Shown here piece after piece: positions 51,455-60,453 of a DNA stretch of 64,000 nt. The stretch's first letter is position 1; every line of letters starts with the position of its first letter. The DNA lies in contig NZ_JACCBN010000001.1 of the NCBI RefSeq assembly GCF_013409505.1, forward strand, positions 4,402,001-4,466,000, in the 5' to 3' direction. This DNA is from Actinomycetospora corticicola (GTDB lineage: Bacteria; Actinomycetota; Actinomycetes; Mycobacteriales; Pseudonocardiaceae). The notes under the pieces were generated by a model. That model saw only the letters and a list, made by a program, of their open reading frames with translations, ran no database searches and was not told where the DNA came from. Made by a program: the position numbers and the translations under genes.

Positions 51455-54400
51455 TCAGCTCGCCTCGGTCTGCTCCGGCTGACGGACGCGACGGCGCCCG
51501 TCCTCGGGACGACCCGCCGGCGGTGCGACGGCCGCCAGGGCGACCACCCGCACCGCGACGGTCGACGCGTGGAGCGCACGCTCGCTCGTCGACAGGCCGT
51601 CGTCGGGTCCAGTGTCGCCGCCGCGGGGTGTGACCTCGGTGTGCCCGACGCCGTTGGCGCCGTTCGCGGAGGCGCCGTTCGCGGAGGTGCCGTTCGCGGC
51701 CGGGCCGTGGGCACCGTTCACCGGCGTCCCGTTGGCGGGGACCCCGTTGGCGGTCGCCCCGTTGGCGGCGGGCGCCTCGACCGGCGCGCCGTTGCGTCCG
51801 GTGCGCGCCGGGCGGCCGTCGGCCGACGTCCGCGACCGACGCTCGAGCGGCGTGATCTCGTTGCGGTGCACGGTCGCGGCCGGTTCGGACGCGGCCTGCT
51901 GCGTCGCGTCCGGGGTCGCTCCCGCGGCGGCCGGCCGGAGCCGGTGCGGCTCGGGACGGACCGGACGACCCGGCTCGGGACGCTGGTCCGGGCGCGGCTG
52001 ATCGGGACGCGGCTGATCCGGACGCCGGTCGGGCCGGGGCTGCTCGGCCGCCGGACGCTCCGGGGTGGGGCGACCCGGCTGCGGGCCGGGGCGCGGCGCC
52101 GTCGTGCGGGGCACGGGCGTGGGGCGCTGGGCGGGCCCACCCGGACGCGGGGCCTGTCCGTTCCCGGGCTGACCGGCCGGACCGACCTGGCCCGGCTGAC
52201 CGGCCTGACCCGGCTGACCGACCTGACCCGGCTGACCTGCCTGGCCGGGCTGACCCGGCTGGCCGCCGGCCGGACCCGACGTCGGGACGGGGCGCGGACG
52301 CTGTCCTGCCGGCGGGGGACCGGCATCGGCGGGTCGGTTCGGGCGCGGGCCCGGGCTCGGCGGACGCGGTCCGGAGGCCGGGACACCGACGGCCGGGGAG
52401 ATCGGGGCCGGTCCGACCGCGGTCTCCGCGCCGGGCTCGCCCTGGCGGACCCAGCCGGCGGGCAGCGGACGGTAGCGCTCGCCCGCCACCTCGGTGCGCG
52501 GCCCGGCCTCGGCGCCGGAGCCGGCGCCGACACCGGCGGGCACCCCGCGGCGGTCGCCGGTCCGGATCCAGCCCTCGGGCAGCTTGCCCACCAGCGGCGA
52601 GCGGAACGGCGCGGAGGCGGGTCCCTCGGCGATCATGGCGTCGAGGGCCGCGCGCTGGAGCGACTCGGTGGTGATACCGGTGTGGCCGCTGGAGGTCCGG
52701 GCCGGCTCGGCGGTGATGACCGGCTGGCGGCCCACCACGCGCTCGACGATCCACAGCGCGGGCGGCGCGAGGCAGGCGCAGAGGGCCACGAACGGCCAGA
52801 GCAGCACCGCGGGCGTGGCGTAGCCCATGAAGATCGACGTGATGATCGCGCCGAGCAGCAGGACCGCCCACTGGAGGTGCCGGCGGAAGGTGAGGATGTG
52901 GTCCGCGCTGGACGACAGGCCCTTCGGCGTGACCACGAACTTCGCCGGCAGCCGCAGCAGCGTCGCGAGCAGCGAGGCCGCGAAGATCGGCGACGCGAAG
53001 ATCGACATCAGCATGCCCTTGACGCCGGAGGAGCCCTCGGCCTCGTAGGGGCTGACGTTGTAGCGCCGGTTGCGCAGGTAGACCCAGAGCTGGAAGGCGG
53101 TCGCGTCGACGTAGAGGGCCAGCCAGAGCTGGACCGGGACGACGACACCCTGCACCCCGAGCGCGAGGAACAGGACCGCGTTGACCGCGCCGAGGATCCA
53201 GCCGATCGCCATCGACGGGTAGAACGTGGTGATCAGGATGTAGTGCAGGGCCCGGCCCGGCGAGAGCATCGGCAGCCGGCGCCAGAACTCGGTGAGCAGC
53301 ACCTCGAAGGTGCCGCGGGACCAGCGCATCTGCTGGCTGAAGAAGTCGCCCCACGACGACGGGCCCTCGCCGACGGCGAGGACGTCGGGGGTGTACACCG
53401 ACTTCCAGCGGGCCTTGGTCAGCGGGTTCCGGTTCACGTGGAACTTGAGGCCGGTCGCCATGTCCTCGGTGACCGAGTCGGAGAGCCCGCCGATGCCCTT
53501 GAGCGCGCTGATCCGCATGGCGTTGTTGGTGCCGACCAGCATCGCCGCGTTGTAGCGGTTGGCGGCGCGCTGGATCAGCGAGTGGAACGGGAACTGCTGG
53601 GACTCCGCGGCGCGCGTCACGAACGTCTCGTCGTTCGCGTAGCACTGCGGGCCGACGACGAAGGCGACGTCGGGGTCGCGGAAGTAGCCCAGGATGCGCT
53701 CGGCGTAGTTGGGCAGCGGCACGTGGTCCGGGTCGACGGACAGGAAGATCTCGTAGGAGTCCCCGTGCTCCGCGACCCAGGCGTTGTAGTTGCCGTGCTT
53801 CGTCTTCGCCTTGAAGGCGCCCTTCTTGCGGTTGTACTTCTCGATCCCCTTGCGGGTGAAGTGGTTGACGCCGAGCTCGCGGCACATCGCGCGGACCGCC
53901 GGGTCGTCGCCCTCGTCGAGGATCCAGACGTCGAGGATGCCCTGGTAGCGGATGCGCAGCGCGGCCTGCAGCGTGCCGCGGACGACGTCGATCGGTTCCT
54001 TGCTGGGGACGATCGTCGTCAGGAAGGCGACGCGCTGGTTCGCGACCGGCGGGACCGGGACCGGGTCCCGGGAGATGACCGAGGCCAGCGACAGCGAGAA
54101 GACGTTGATCAGCCGGAGGAGCTCCATCAGGCCGATCGAGCCGATGACCACCCAGTTCGCATAGGTCGCGAACGCCGGGGCGTTGATGTCGACCGGCGGC
54201 CGGTGCGACGGGTGGAGCAGCCAGAGGAAGAACAGGGCCTCGAACGCGAAGTTCAGGCCGGCGACGAGCAGCGAGCGCCAGACGCGCCCCTTGCCGTGGA
54301 CGGCGTCCACACCGCGGTAGGACACGCGGTAGTCCGCGGGGTCCCCGTCCAGCTCCCGGACGGGTCCGGCGAGCTGCGAGAACTCCTGGATACGACGACC

Positions 54401-54457
54401 GACGACGAGCTCACTCTCGTCGACCTCGTCGGCAGGTCTCTCGGCTAGAAGCGTCAT
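51455..54457 (-). CDS. Cellulose-synthase-like GT2 glycosyltransferase with a long disordered tail
   Basis: This membrane processive glycosyltransferase of 1000 residues starts with two membrane helices (about residues 59-81 and 100-125). The GT2 domain has all four BcsA-type motifs: Asp in DVWILDEGDD near 190, DxD in LSVDPDHVPLP near 240, TED in DSVTEDMATGL near 331, and QQMRWSRG near 377. Several C-terminal helices reach to about residue 570. The last 425 residues are disordered: two W-containing segments (EGWIRTGDRRG and AGWVRQGE), PGQ repeats (about 729-772), Pro/Arg repeats, and Asn-Gly repeats (about 896-939). No PilZ domain is evident. The GH6 lipoprotein gene follows. Confidence 0.92.
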   Translation of the reverse strand: MTLLAERPADEVDESELVVGRRIQEFSQLAGPVRELDGDPADYRVSYRGVDAVHGKGRVWRSLLVAGLNFAFEALFFLWLLHPSHRPPVDINAPAFATYANWVVIGSIGLMELLRLINVFSLSLASVISRDPVPVPPVANQRVAFLTTIVPSKEPIDVVRGTLQAALRIRYQGILDVWILDEGDDPAVRAMCRELGVNHFTRKGIEKYNRKKGAFKAKTKHGNYNAWVAEHGDSYEIFLSVDPDHVPLPNYAERILGYFRDPDVAFVVGPQCYANDETFVTRAAESQQFPFHSLIQRAANRYNAAMLVGTNNAMRISALKGIGGLSDSVTEDMATGLKFHVNRNPLTKARWKSVYTPDVLAVGEGPSSWGDFFSQQMRWSRGTFEVLLTEFWRRLPMLSPGRALHYILITTFYPSMAIGWILGAVNAVLFLALGVQGVVVPVQLWLALYVDATAFQLWVYLRNRRYNVSPYEAEGSSGVKGMLMSIFASPIFAASLLATLLRLPAKFVVTPKGLSSSADHILTFRRHLQWAVLLLGAIITSIFMGYATPAVLLWPFVALCACLAPPALWIVERVVGRQPVITAEPARTSSGHTGITTESLQRAALDAMIAEGPASAPFRSPLVGKLPEGWIRTGDRRGVPAGVGAGSGAEAGPRTEVAGERYRPLPAGWVRQGEPGAETAVGPAPISPAVGVPASGPRPPSPGPRPNRPADAGPPPAGQRPRPVPTSGPAGGQPGQPGQAGQPGQVGQPGQAGQPGQVGPAGQPGNGQAPRPGGPAQRPTPVPRTTAPRPGPQPGRPTPERPAAEQPRPDRRPDQPRPDQPRPDQRPEPGRPVRPEPHRLRPAAAGATPDATQQAASEPAATVHRNEITPLERRSRTSADGRPARTGRNGAPVEAPAANGATANGVPANGTPVNGAHGPAANGTSANGASANGANGVGHTEVTPRGGDTGPDDGLSTSERALHASTVAVRVVALAAVAPPAGRPEDGRRRVRQPEQTEAS

Positions 54458-54792
54458 CGGCCGTTTCGTCTCGAAGGCAGGGGCTCGAGGAGGAATGGTG
54501 CTGGGGAGCGTTCCTGGAGTCCTCGTCGTCGTGGCGTTCGGCGTGGGCCCCGTGTCGGGAACCGTCGGCCGGTCGCCGTCCTCTCGTCTGGTCGTCCGCG
54601 TGCGGTCCGGTTGTGCGCTGCCCGCACCCCCGATGTCGGGAGAACGGTACGGGCATCACTGACCGTGCTCGTGAAGGGGGACGGTCCAGGGCGGCCGGAC
54701 GTTGCTCCGGTGCCGTAAATCGGTGCACCGGTGCCGCCACACGCCGACCTGACACGCCGACCACGGCCGGCCGCCGTGACCACGAGTGATCG
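54458..54792. other. Intergenic region of 335 bases upstream of the glycosyltransferase gene
   Basis: No gene, repeat family member or recognisable riboswitch was found. The region is slightly lower in GC than its surroundings. It should hold the promoter and leader of the glycosyltransferase gene and the end of the phosphoesterase gene. A small dyad, CGGTGC/GCACCG, with GGTGCCG on both sides, is at about 54710-54744. Confidence 0.5.
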
Positions 54793-55347
54793 TCAGCGCG
54801 GCCGTCCGGGGCGCGGAGGCAGGTCGTGAAGGGTGATGGAGAGCGTTCCGTCGCTCACCGAACCCGACATGAACGTACAGAACGGTTGTCGACGGCGATC
54901 GGTGGGTGAACCTGGATTGAGCAGCCGCACCCCACCGGGCGTCGTGGACTCCCAGGGGATGTGGCTGTGGCCGAAGACGACCACGTCCGCGGGGTCGTCC
55001 GTGTCCGGACCGAACCAGGCGTCGCACCGACGCTCCCGCCCGCGCGCGTCCCCGGTCTCGTGCACCACGGCCAGCCGCAGACCCCCGACCGTCGCGCGCG
55101 CCACCTCGGGCATCCGGGCCCGGAGGTCGTCCCCGTCGTTGTTGCCCCAGCAGGCGAGCAGTTCCCGGGACCGGGCGGCGAACGCGTCGTGCGTGGCCAC
55201 GTCGGTCCAGTCCCCCGCGTGCACCACCAGGTCCGCCGCGTCCACCGCCGCCCACACCTCGTCCGGGATCCACCGGGCGTGGGTGTCCGACACCAGGACC
55301 ACGGCGGTTCCCCCGGTCGGGCTCGGCGGCGCCGCGTCCCCGGTCAC
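54793..55347 (-). CDS. Metallophosphoesterase (YfcE/calcineurin-like)
   Basis: The 184-residue phosphoesterase has the metal-binding blocks VVLVSDTHAR (DxH), VVHAGDWTD (GD), LACWGNNDGDD (GNND), LAVVHETGD in place of the usual GH block, and VVVFGHSHIPW (GHSH). It is a small cytoplasmic enzyme, probably acting on phosphodiesters. GTG at 55347 overlaps the stop of the SRPBCC gene by four bases (GTGA). Confidence 0.92.
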   Translation of the reverse strand: MTGDAAPPSPTGGTAVVLVSDTHARWIPDEVWAAVDAADLVVHAGDWTDVATHDAFAARSRELLACWGNNDGDDLRARMPEVARATVGGLRLAVVHETGDARGRERRCDAWFGPDTDDPADVVVFGHSHIPWESTTPGGVRLLNPGSPTDRRRQPFCTFMSGSVSDGTLSITLHDLPPRPGRPR

Positions 55348-55727
55348 GGCCGCACCAACGAGTGCAGGGCCACGAACGCGACCGGCGTGTACGGCGCGAC
55401 GACGAGGGCGGGGCCGTCGGTGACGAGCCAGGTCCGCGAGCCGGCGCCGTCGGACTCGACACCGTGCTGCAGGACGAGCTGCACCGGGCCCACCCGCACC
55501 CGCCAGGTCCACGTCCGCGCCGTCTCGTCCACGGCGAGCACGGTGAACGGGACGTGCACCACCCCGGCGGCCCGGACCACGCCCTCGAGGCCCGGCACCA
55601 GTCGACGCGCGGGCGCGGTCACCCCGGTGATCTGCGGGGCCCAGCGCGGCCAGGCGTCGAGATCGGCGTAGCGCTCCCACGCCTCGTCGGCGGGCAGGGT
55701 GCCTCGGGCGGCCACGGTGGTGCGCAC
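55344..55727 (-). CDS. SRPBCC (START-like) family protein
   Basis: The protein of about 127 residues fits the polyketide cyclase/SRPBCC fold: RGTLPADEAWERYADLDAWPRWAPQITGV at the N terminus, VPFTVLAVDETARTWTWRV in the middle and a C-terminal helix (TPVAFVALHSLVRP). It binds or acts on a small hydrophobic ligand. GTG at 55727 is preferred; one at 55760 is also possible. It is divergent from the P450 gene and coupled to the phosphoesterase. Confidence 0.82.
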   Translation of the reverse strand: MRTTVAARGTLPADEAWERYADLDAWPRWAPQITGVTAPARRLVPGLEGVVRAAGVVHVPFTVLAVDETARTWTWRVRVGPVQLVLQHGVESDGAGSRTWLVTDGPALVVAPYTPVAFVALHSLVRP

Positions 55728-55771
55728 GGAGGCGGGTGTACCCGCCGCCGTGCCCGTGACTCCCGTGCGAT

Positions 55772-57142
55772 GTGACCGCGGACGCGGACGCCGATCGGTA
55801 CCGTCGCGTACCATCGCTCGGCATGATCCGGGACACGGTCCGTTGGGCGGCCACGCACGGGGTGATGCGGGCCGCGATCCGCCGTCAGGCCCGCCGCGGC
55901 AACGCCGACGCCGCGCTGCTCCTCGACCCCGAGCTGCAGGGCGACCCGTTCGCGCACTACGAGCGGCTCCGGGAGCACCGCCCGTTCGCCGAGGGCGCGT
56001 TCTCCCGCGTCACCGTCCATCACGACGTGTGCACCGAGGTGCTCCGCAGCGAGGACTTCGGGGTGGCGAACCGCGACGGCTCGATGCCCGCGCCGGTCCG
56101 GCTGGCCCTGCGTCTCGCCGGCCCGCCGCCGCACCCGGGTCCCATCGACCCGCCGTCGATGCTGGCGGTGGACGCCCCGGACCACACCCGGTACCGGCGG
56201 CTGGTCACCCGCGCGTTCACCGCGAAGCGGGTGGCGGCGCTGCGCGGGCGGACCGAGCAGATCGCCGACGAACTGCTCGACACGCTCGACGACGGGTCGG
56301 GGTCGGTCGACCTGGTCGCGCGCTACGCGAGCCTGCTCCCGGTCACGGTCATCTCGGAGATGCTCGGCGTGCCGACCTCGATGCGCGAGCAGTTCCTGGC
56401 CTGGGGCGACGGGGCGGCCGCCTCGCTGGACCTCGGGCTGCCGCGGGAGCAGTGGGCGACCGTGCAGGCCAACGTGGCCGCGCTGCACGACTGGATGAGC
56501 GGGCACCTGCGCCGGCTGCGCGCGGAGCCGGGCGACGACCTGCTCTCCTCGCTGGTCACCGCGGCCGACGACGACGGGTCCCGCCTGACCGAGCCGGAGC
56601 TGGCCAGCACCGCCCTGCTCGTGCTCGCGGCCGGGTTCGAGACGACGGTCAACCTCATCGGCAACGGCACCCGGCTGGTCCTCGACCATCCCGACCAGCG
56701 GGACCGGCTCGCCGCGGACCCCACGCTGTGGGCCAACGCGGTGGACGAGGTGCTGCGGGTGGAGTCACCGGTCTCCCGGACCGCGCGCTCGGCACGCCGC
56801 GACACCGTCGTGGCGGGGCAGGGGATCCCGGCCGGGTCGCTCGTGGTGACGGTGCTCGCCGCCGCGAACCGCGACCCCGAGGTCTTCACCGACCCGGACG
56901 CGTTCGACGTCGGGCGGGCGAACGCCCGTGACCACGTCGCCTTCTCCAACGGCATCCACTACTGCCTGGGGGCGGCTCTCGCCCGGATGGAGGGCGAGGT
57001 GGCGCTGCGGGCGCTGTTCGAGCGCTACCCGGGCCTCACGTCCGCCGGGGAGCCGGTCCGGCGCCGGACCCGCATCCTGCGCGGCTACGAGCACCTGCCG
57101 GTGACCACCGGGCACGCGGCGGGCCGACCCGTCACAGCGTGA
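55772..57142 (+). CDS. Cytochrome P450
   Basis: The 456-residue haem monooxygenase has the I-helix LLVLAAGFETTVNLIGNGT with the acid-Thr pair, the K-helix DEVLRVESP (ExxR type), and the haem loop VAFSNGIHYCLGAALARME with the Cys ligand near residue 398. It contains MLAVDAPDHTRYRRLVTRAF and PVTVISEMLGVP, typical of class I bacterial P450s. No ferredoxin gene is adjacent. ATG at 55823 is an alternative start, which would remove 17 N-terminal residues. Its 3' end overlaps the convergent small gene by 11 bases. Confidence 0.95.
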   Translation: MTADADADRYRRVPSLGMIRDTVRWAATHGVMRAAIRRQARRGNADAALLLDPELQGDPFAHYERLREHRPFAEGAFSRVTVHHDVCTEVLRSEDFGVANRDGSMPAPVRLALRLAGPPPHPGPIDPPSMLAVDAPDHTRYRRLVTRAFTAKRVAALRGRTEQIADELLDTLDDGSGSVDLVARYASLLPVTVISEMLGVPTSMREQFLAWGDGAAASLDLGLPREQWATVQANVAALHDWMSGHLRRLRAEPGDDLLSSLVTAADDDGSRLTEPELASTALLVLAAGFETTVNLIGNGTRLVLDHPDQRDRLAADPTLWANAVDEVLRVESPVSRTARSARRDTVVAGQGIPAGSLVVTVLAAANRDPEVFTDPDAFDVGRANARDHVAFSNGIHYCLGAALARMEGEVALRALFERYPGLTSAGEPVRRRTRILRGYEHLPVTTGHAAGRPVTA

Positions 57143-57491
57143 TCGGCAGCCCCAGGAGGGCGACGGCGGCCGGGGAGAGCGCCACGGTGCACGGGCGGCC
57201 CGGCGGCTGCGCGATGAGCCGCGCGAGGCCCGCCCGGACCAGGCGGTGCCCGGCGAACTGATCGGAGCACGGCCGCCCGTCGACGAGCAGGCCCTCGGCC
57301 GCGTCGGGGTTCATCGTGCACCGTCCGGCGGCGACCGCCATGAGGATCGCGCGGTCGCGGGGTGAGACGGCCTCCGGCACGTCCTCCGGGGGTCGGCGGG
57401 CCTCGGGCACGGCCGGTGGTGTCGCCGCGAGGGCCGGGTGCGGCGTCCGGACGGCGGGACGGCGGGGCCCGCGAGCGGCGGGAACGGTCAC
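57132..57491 (-). CDS. Small hypothetical protein (119 aa)
   Basis: GTG at 57491 has a clear ribosome-binding site (GAGGAG), eight bases away. After a Pro/Arg/Ala-rich N terminus the protein reads SPRDRAILMAVAAGRCTMNP, DGRPCSDQFAGHRLVRAGLA and RPCTVALSPAAVALLGLP. This is a compact winged-helix-like layout with three Cys residues that may bind metal. No family was recognised. Similar small proteins are found in related actinobacteria. It overlaps the P450 3' end. Confidence 0.75.
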   Translation of the reverse strand: MTVPAARGPRRPAVRTPHPALAATPPAVPEARRPPEDVPEAVSPRDRAILMAVAAGRCTMNPDAAEGLLVDGRPCSDQFAGHRLVRAGLARLIAQPPGRPCTVALSPAAVALLGLPITL

Positions 57492-57631
57492 AGCGGTTCT
57501 CCTCGGGCGAGTGGGACCCTCCGGACGCCCACCTGTCGTTGGGCCGAACGGGTCATGCTCGCTCATCGCCGACACCGACGAGGGCGTTAGTCGATCGCCC
57601 GCAACCGTCACCGGTTCGTGTCGCTCGGCTC

Positions 57632-57680
57632 GTATCGCGCCGTCTACGGCGATCGCGAGAGAGCCCGAGACACCCCGATC
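57632..57680. repeat. Repeat family D, shortened copy
   Basis: It shares ATCGCGCCGTCTACGG with the copy at 63716 and then GCGAGAGAGCCCGAGAC, but lacks about ten internal bases. It lies in the gap between divergent genes, 57 bases upstream of the DUF1707 start. Confidence 0.6.
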
Positions 57681-57736
57681 GACCTCAGGGTCGGACCCCG
57701 AGGTGCCAGGGCGTCCCGCGCGGGACGCTGGTCGAC

Positions 57737-58459
57737 ATGAGCGAGCAGACCAGCACCGACGGCCCCACCCCCGACGTGACGGTGGCCCCACCGACTCCGG
57801 GCGACCCGCCGTCGGGAGAGCACCCGACGGGGGACCTGCCGCCCTCTCCCGCCGACCTCCCGGTCGACCACGACGACCGCGAGCACGTCGTCGGGCTGCT
57901 GCACGACGCCGTCACCCGCGGGCTCATCGACACCCTCGAGTTCGACCGGCGTTCCGGGCTCGCCATCACCGCGCGGACGCGGCGGGACCTGAACACCCTC
58001 GTCGTCGACCTGCCGCTCGACCACCCCGACCGCGCGCGGGCCCGCACCGAGGCCGAGTCCCGCGACCGCGGCCGCACCCCGCGCGACGCCTACGCGGGCG
58101 GTGACACCAGCGGCACCGTCGCCCTCCACGCCACCCTCGGGTCGGTGAAGCGCTCCGGCGCCTGGGCGGTACCGCGACGGATGGAGATCGACGGCTGGCT
58201 GGGCTCCGCGGAGCTGGACCTCACCCAGGCCGTGATCGACCACGACGTCGTCGAGATCGACGTCGACATGACGCTCGGCTCGGTGGAACTCCGCCTCCCC
58301 GAGACGGCGAGCGCCTCGCTGGAGGGCGTGAGCGCCACCGCCGGCAGCATCGAGGACAAGCGACGGAACGGGTCCGCCGCCGGTCGCCCGCACGTCGTGG
58401 TCACCGGCAGGGTGGCCTTCGGGTCGGTCGAGGTGAAGGGCCCGAAGTGGTGGCGGTGA
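57737..58459 (+). CDS. DUF1707 / LiaF-like (cell-wall-active antibiotics response) protein
   Basis: The 240-residue soluble protein has a Pro/Asp-rich N terminus, a DUF1707 domain (DREHVVGLLHDAVTRGLIDT then LEFDRRSGLAITARTRRDLN), and a C-terminal LiaF-like beta domain (LHATLGSVKRSGAWAVPRRM, IDVDMTLGSVELRLP, VVVTGRVAFGSVEVKGP). DUF1707 is common in actinobacteria and often occurs with membrane-stress genes. Its ligand is unknown. The start is ATG at 57737. It is convergent with the acyl-CoA dehydrogenase at 58467 (seven bases). Confidence 0.92.
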   Translation: MSEQTSTDGPTPDVTVAPPTPGDPPSGEHPTGDLPPSPADLPVDHDDREHVVGLLHDAVTRGLIDTLEFDRRSGLAITARTRRDLNTLVVDLPLDHPDRARARTEAESRDRGRTPRDAYAGGDTSGTVALHATLGSVKRSGAWAVPRRMEIDGWLGSAELDLTQAVIDHDVVEIDVDMTLGSVELRLPETASASLEGVSATAGSIEDKRRNGSAAGRPHVVVTGRVAFGSVEVKGPKWWR

Positions 58460-58466
58460 GCCGGGC

Positions 58467-59711
58467 CTAGGTGAAGGCGCCGAGCCCGGTGATCTCCCGC
58501 CCGACGATCAGCGTCTGGATCGTCTCGGTGCCCTCGAAGGTGTGGACCGACTCGATGTCGGCCATGTGCCGCATGACGTGGTTGTCGAGCAGGATGCCGT
58601 TGCCGCCGAGCAGGTCCCGGGCCTCGGAGAGGATCCACCGTGCCTTCGAGGTGTTGTTCATCTTGGCGAGGCCGGCGATCGTGGGCGAGAGGTCGCCCTC
58701 CTCGGCGAGCTGGGCGATCTGCATGCAGTAGAGCTGCATGCCGGTCAGCTCCGCGAGCATCTTGACCAGCCGCTGCTGGACGATCTGCAGCGACGCCAGC
58801 GGCTTGCCGAACTGCGTGCGCTCGAGCGCGTAGCGCAGTGCGGCGTCGTAGCCGGCGGTCGCGTGCCCGAGCGCGATCCAGGCGCAGGTCCCGCGCGTGG
58901 TGGCGAGGACACGCCCGGTGTCCTTGAACGTCCGGGCCCCGGGGAGCCGGTCGGACTCCGGGACGCGGACGCCGTCGAGCCGGATGTCGGCCTGCCACAC
59001 CGAGCGCATCGAGCCCTTGCGCGGGATGACACTGGCCTCGTAGCCCGGCGTCGTGGTGTCGACCACGAAGCCGTGGACGTCGCCGGACTCGGTGTTCCGG
59101 GCCCACACCACGGTGCGGTGGGCCACCGACCCGTTGCCGATCCAGCGCTTGCGACCGTCGAGGACCCACTCGTCGCCGTCCCGGCGCGCGGTGGTCTCCA
59201 GCGACACCGAGTCGGAGCCGTGGTCGGGCTCGGTGAGGCCGAACGCCCCGACCGTCTCCAGGCGGGCCATCCCCGGCAGGAACCGTGCCCGCTGTTCTTC
59301 GGAGCCGAGCATGTCGATGGCCTTCATGGCGAGCCCGGACTGGACCGCGTGGAACGTCGCGAGGCTGCCGTCGCCGCGCGCCAGCTCCATCGACACGAGC
59401 CCGCACGACAGCGGGTCGAGCCCCGGGCAGCCGTTGCCCTCGATGTCGTCGCCGACCACGCCGAGCTCCGGCAGGCGGTTGATCACGTCCCACGACATCT
59501 GCGCCGCGTCCCACGCCTCGGCGGCCACGGGCAGGACCTCGTGGTCGACGAACCGGCGGACCGCCATGAACGTGTCCCACTGCTGGGTGGTGAAGCGGTG
59601 GCGCACCGAGAAGTAGTCGGTGCCCCGGGCCTCGGTCAGCTGGTGCGGCGCGCCCGACGGGTCGGCCTCGAGGCCGCCGTCGGCCGGGGACTGTCCGATG
59701 TCGACGGCCAT
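58467..59711 (-). CDS. Acyl-CoA dehydrogenase (glutaryl-CoA dehydrogenase-like)
   Basis: This FAD enzyme oxidises an acyl-CoA. The 414-residue protein has ELGVVGDDIEGNGCPGLDPL, AFGLTEPDHGSDSVSLETTA, WVLDGRKRWIGNGSVAHRTV and the catalytic Glu in ESVHTFEGTETIQTLIVGRE. The C-terminal catalytic pattern and the G-N-G-S segment are typical of the glutaryl-CoA group. ATG at 59711. It lies between convergent and divergent genes with no clear operon partners, so it may be transcribed alone. Confidence 0.93.
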   Translation of the reverse strand: MAVDIGQSPADGGLEADPSGAPHQLTEARGTDYFSVRHRFTTQQWDTFMAVRRFVDHEVLPVAAEAWDAAQMSWDVINRLPELGVVGDDIEGNGCPGLDPLSCGLVSMELARGDGSLATFHAVQSGLAMKAIDMLGSEEQRARFLPGMARLETVGAFGLTEPDHGSDSVSLETTARRDGDEWVLDGRKRWIGNGSVAHRTVVWARNTESGDVHGFVVDTTTPGYEASVIPRKGSMRSVWQADIRLDGVRVPESDRLPGARTFKDTGRVLATTRGTCAWIALGHATAGYDAALRYALERTQFGKPLASLQIVQQRLVKMLAELTGMQLYCMQIAQLAEEGDLSPTIAGLAKMNNTSKARWILSEARDLLGGNGILLDNHVMRHMADIESVHTFEGTETIQTLIVGREITGLGAFT

Positions 59712-59832
59712 GGCACGTCCTTTCCTGACGACAGGTCGTGTCTCGTATGTGCCCGGCGTCACCCGTCGGAAACCCGGTCGTCGCCACCGGGTGCTCCTCC
59801 GCGCCGGCGGCCGGGCCCCTACGGTGCGCGGC

Positions 59833-60453
59833 GTGGAGGACATCCTGCGCGCCGAGCGTCTCACGGCGGTCCGACGGTTCCGGGCGCTCGACGACGAGGA
59901 CTGGGAGCGGCCGAGCCTGTGCGCGGGCTGGCGGACCCGCGAGGTGCTCGCCCACATGATCACGCCGTTCGAGGTCTCGCTGCCGCGGATGGTCCTGTCG
60001 ATGGTGCGCCACCGGGGCCCGTCCGGGGCCATGGACGCGTGGGCGCGCTCGCTCGGCGAGCGGGACACGGCGGAGCTGGTCGACGTGCTCGAGGCGAACG
60101 CCGGGTCGACCTTCCACGCGCCGGGGCTGCCGCTCGCGGCCTCGCTGACCGACGTCCTGGTCCACTCGGTGGACGTCCTGTGGGCGCTGGCGGGGTACGC
60201 GTCGGTCGACCACGTCGACCCCGCGCACGTGCGGCCGTCACTGGCGTTCCTGACCACGCCACGGGCTGTGGGGCCGTTCCTGCCCCGCGGCCGCCTCGAC
60301 GGGGTGCGGCTGGAGGCCACGGACGTCGACCTCGCGCACGGGACGGGCGACGTGGTGGCCGGTCCCGCCCTCGCCCTGGTCGCCGGGGCGTGCGGCCGTG
60401 CGCCGGCGTACGACCTGCTCGACGGACCCGGTGTCGCCCGGTGGCGGGGATGA
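59833..60453 (+). CDS. Mycothiol-dependent maleylpyruvate isomerase family (DinB-like) protein
   Basis: The 206-residue helical protein has the DinB/mycothiol-dependent motif: ERLTAVRRFRALDDEDWERPSLCAGWRTREVLAHMITP, whose His is a probable metal ligand, with further His residues in VLVHSVDVLWAL. Such enzymes use mycothiol, the actinobacterial low-molecular-weight thiol, to isomerise or detoxify substrates. The C-terminal domain resembles the SCP2-like part of the family. GTG at 59833. The stop overlaps the HPP gene start. Confidence 0.9.
   Translation: MEDILRAERLTAVRRFRALDDEDWERPSLCAGWRTREVLAHMITPFEVSLPRMVLSMVRHRGPSGAMDAWARSLGERDTAELVDVLEANAGSTFHAPGLPLAASLTDVLVHSVDVLWALAGYASVDHVDPAHVRPSLAFLTTPRAVGPFLPRGRLDGVRLEATDVDLAHGTGDVVAGPALALVAGACGRAPAYDLLDGPGVARWRG

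Noticed and set aside
50996-54448. An 1150-codon frame antisense to the glycosyltransferase gene
   Set aside because: The opposite strand has all four catalytic GT2 motifs. The antisense product is compositionally biased and has no domain.
54458-54792. A riboswitch upstream of the glycosyltransferase gene
   Set aside because: There is only a small GGTGCCG dyad, with no recognisable c-di-GMP or c-di-AMP aptamer core.
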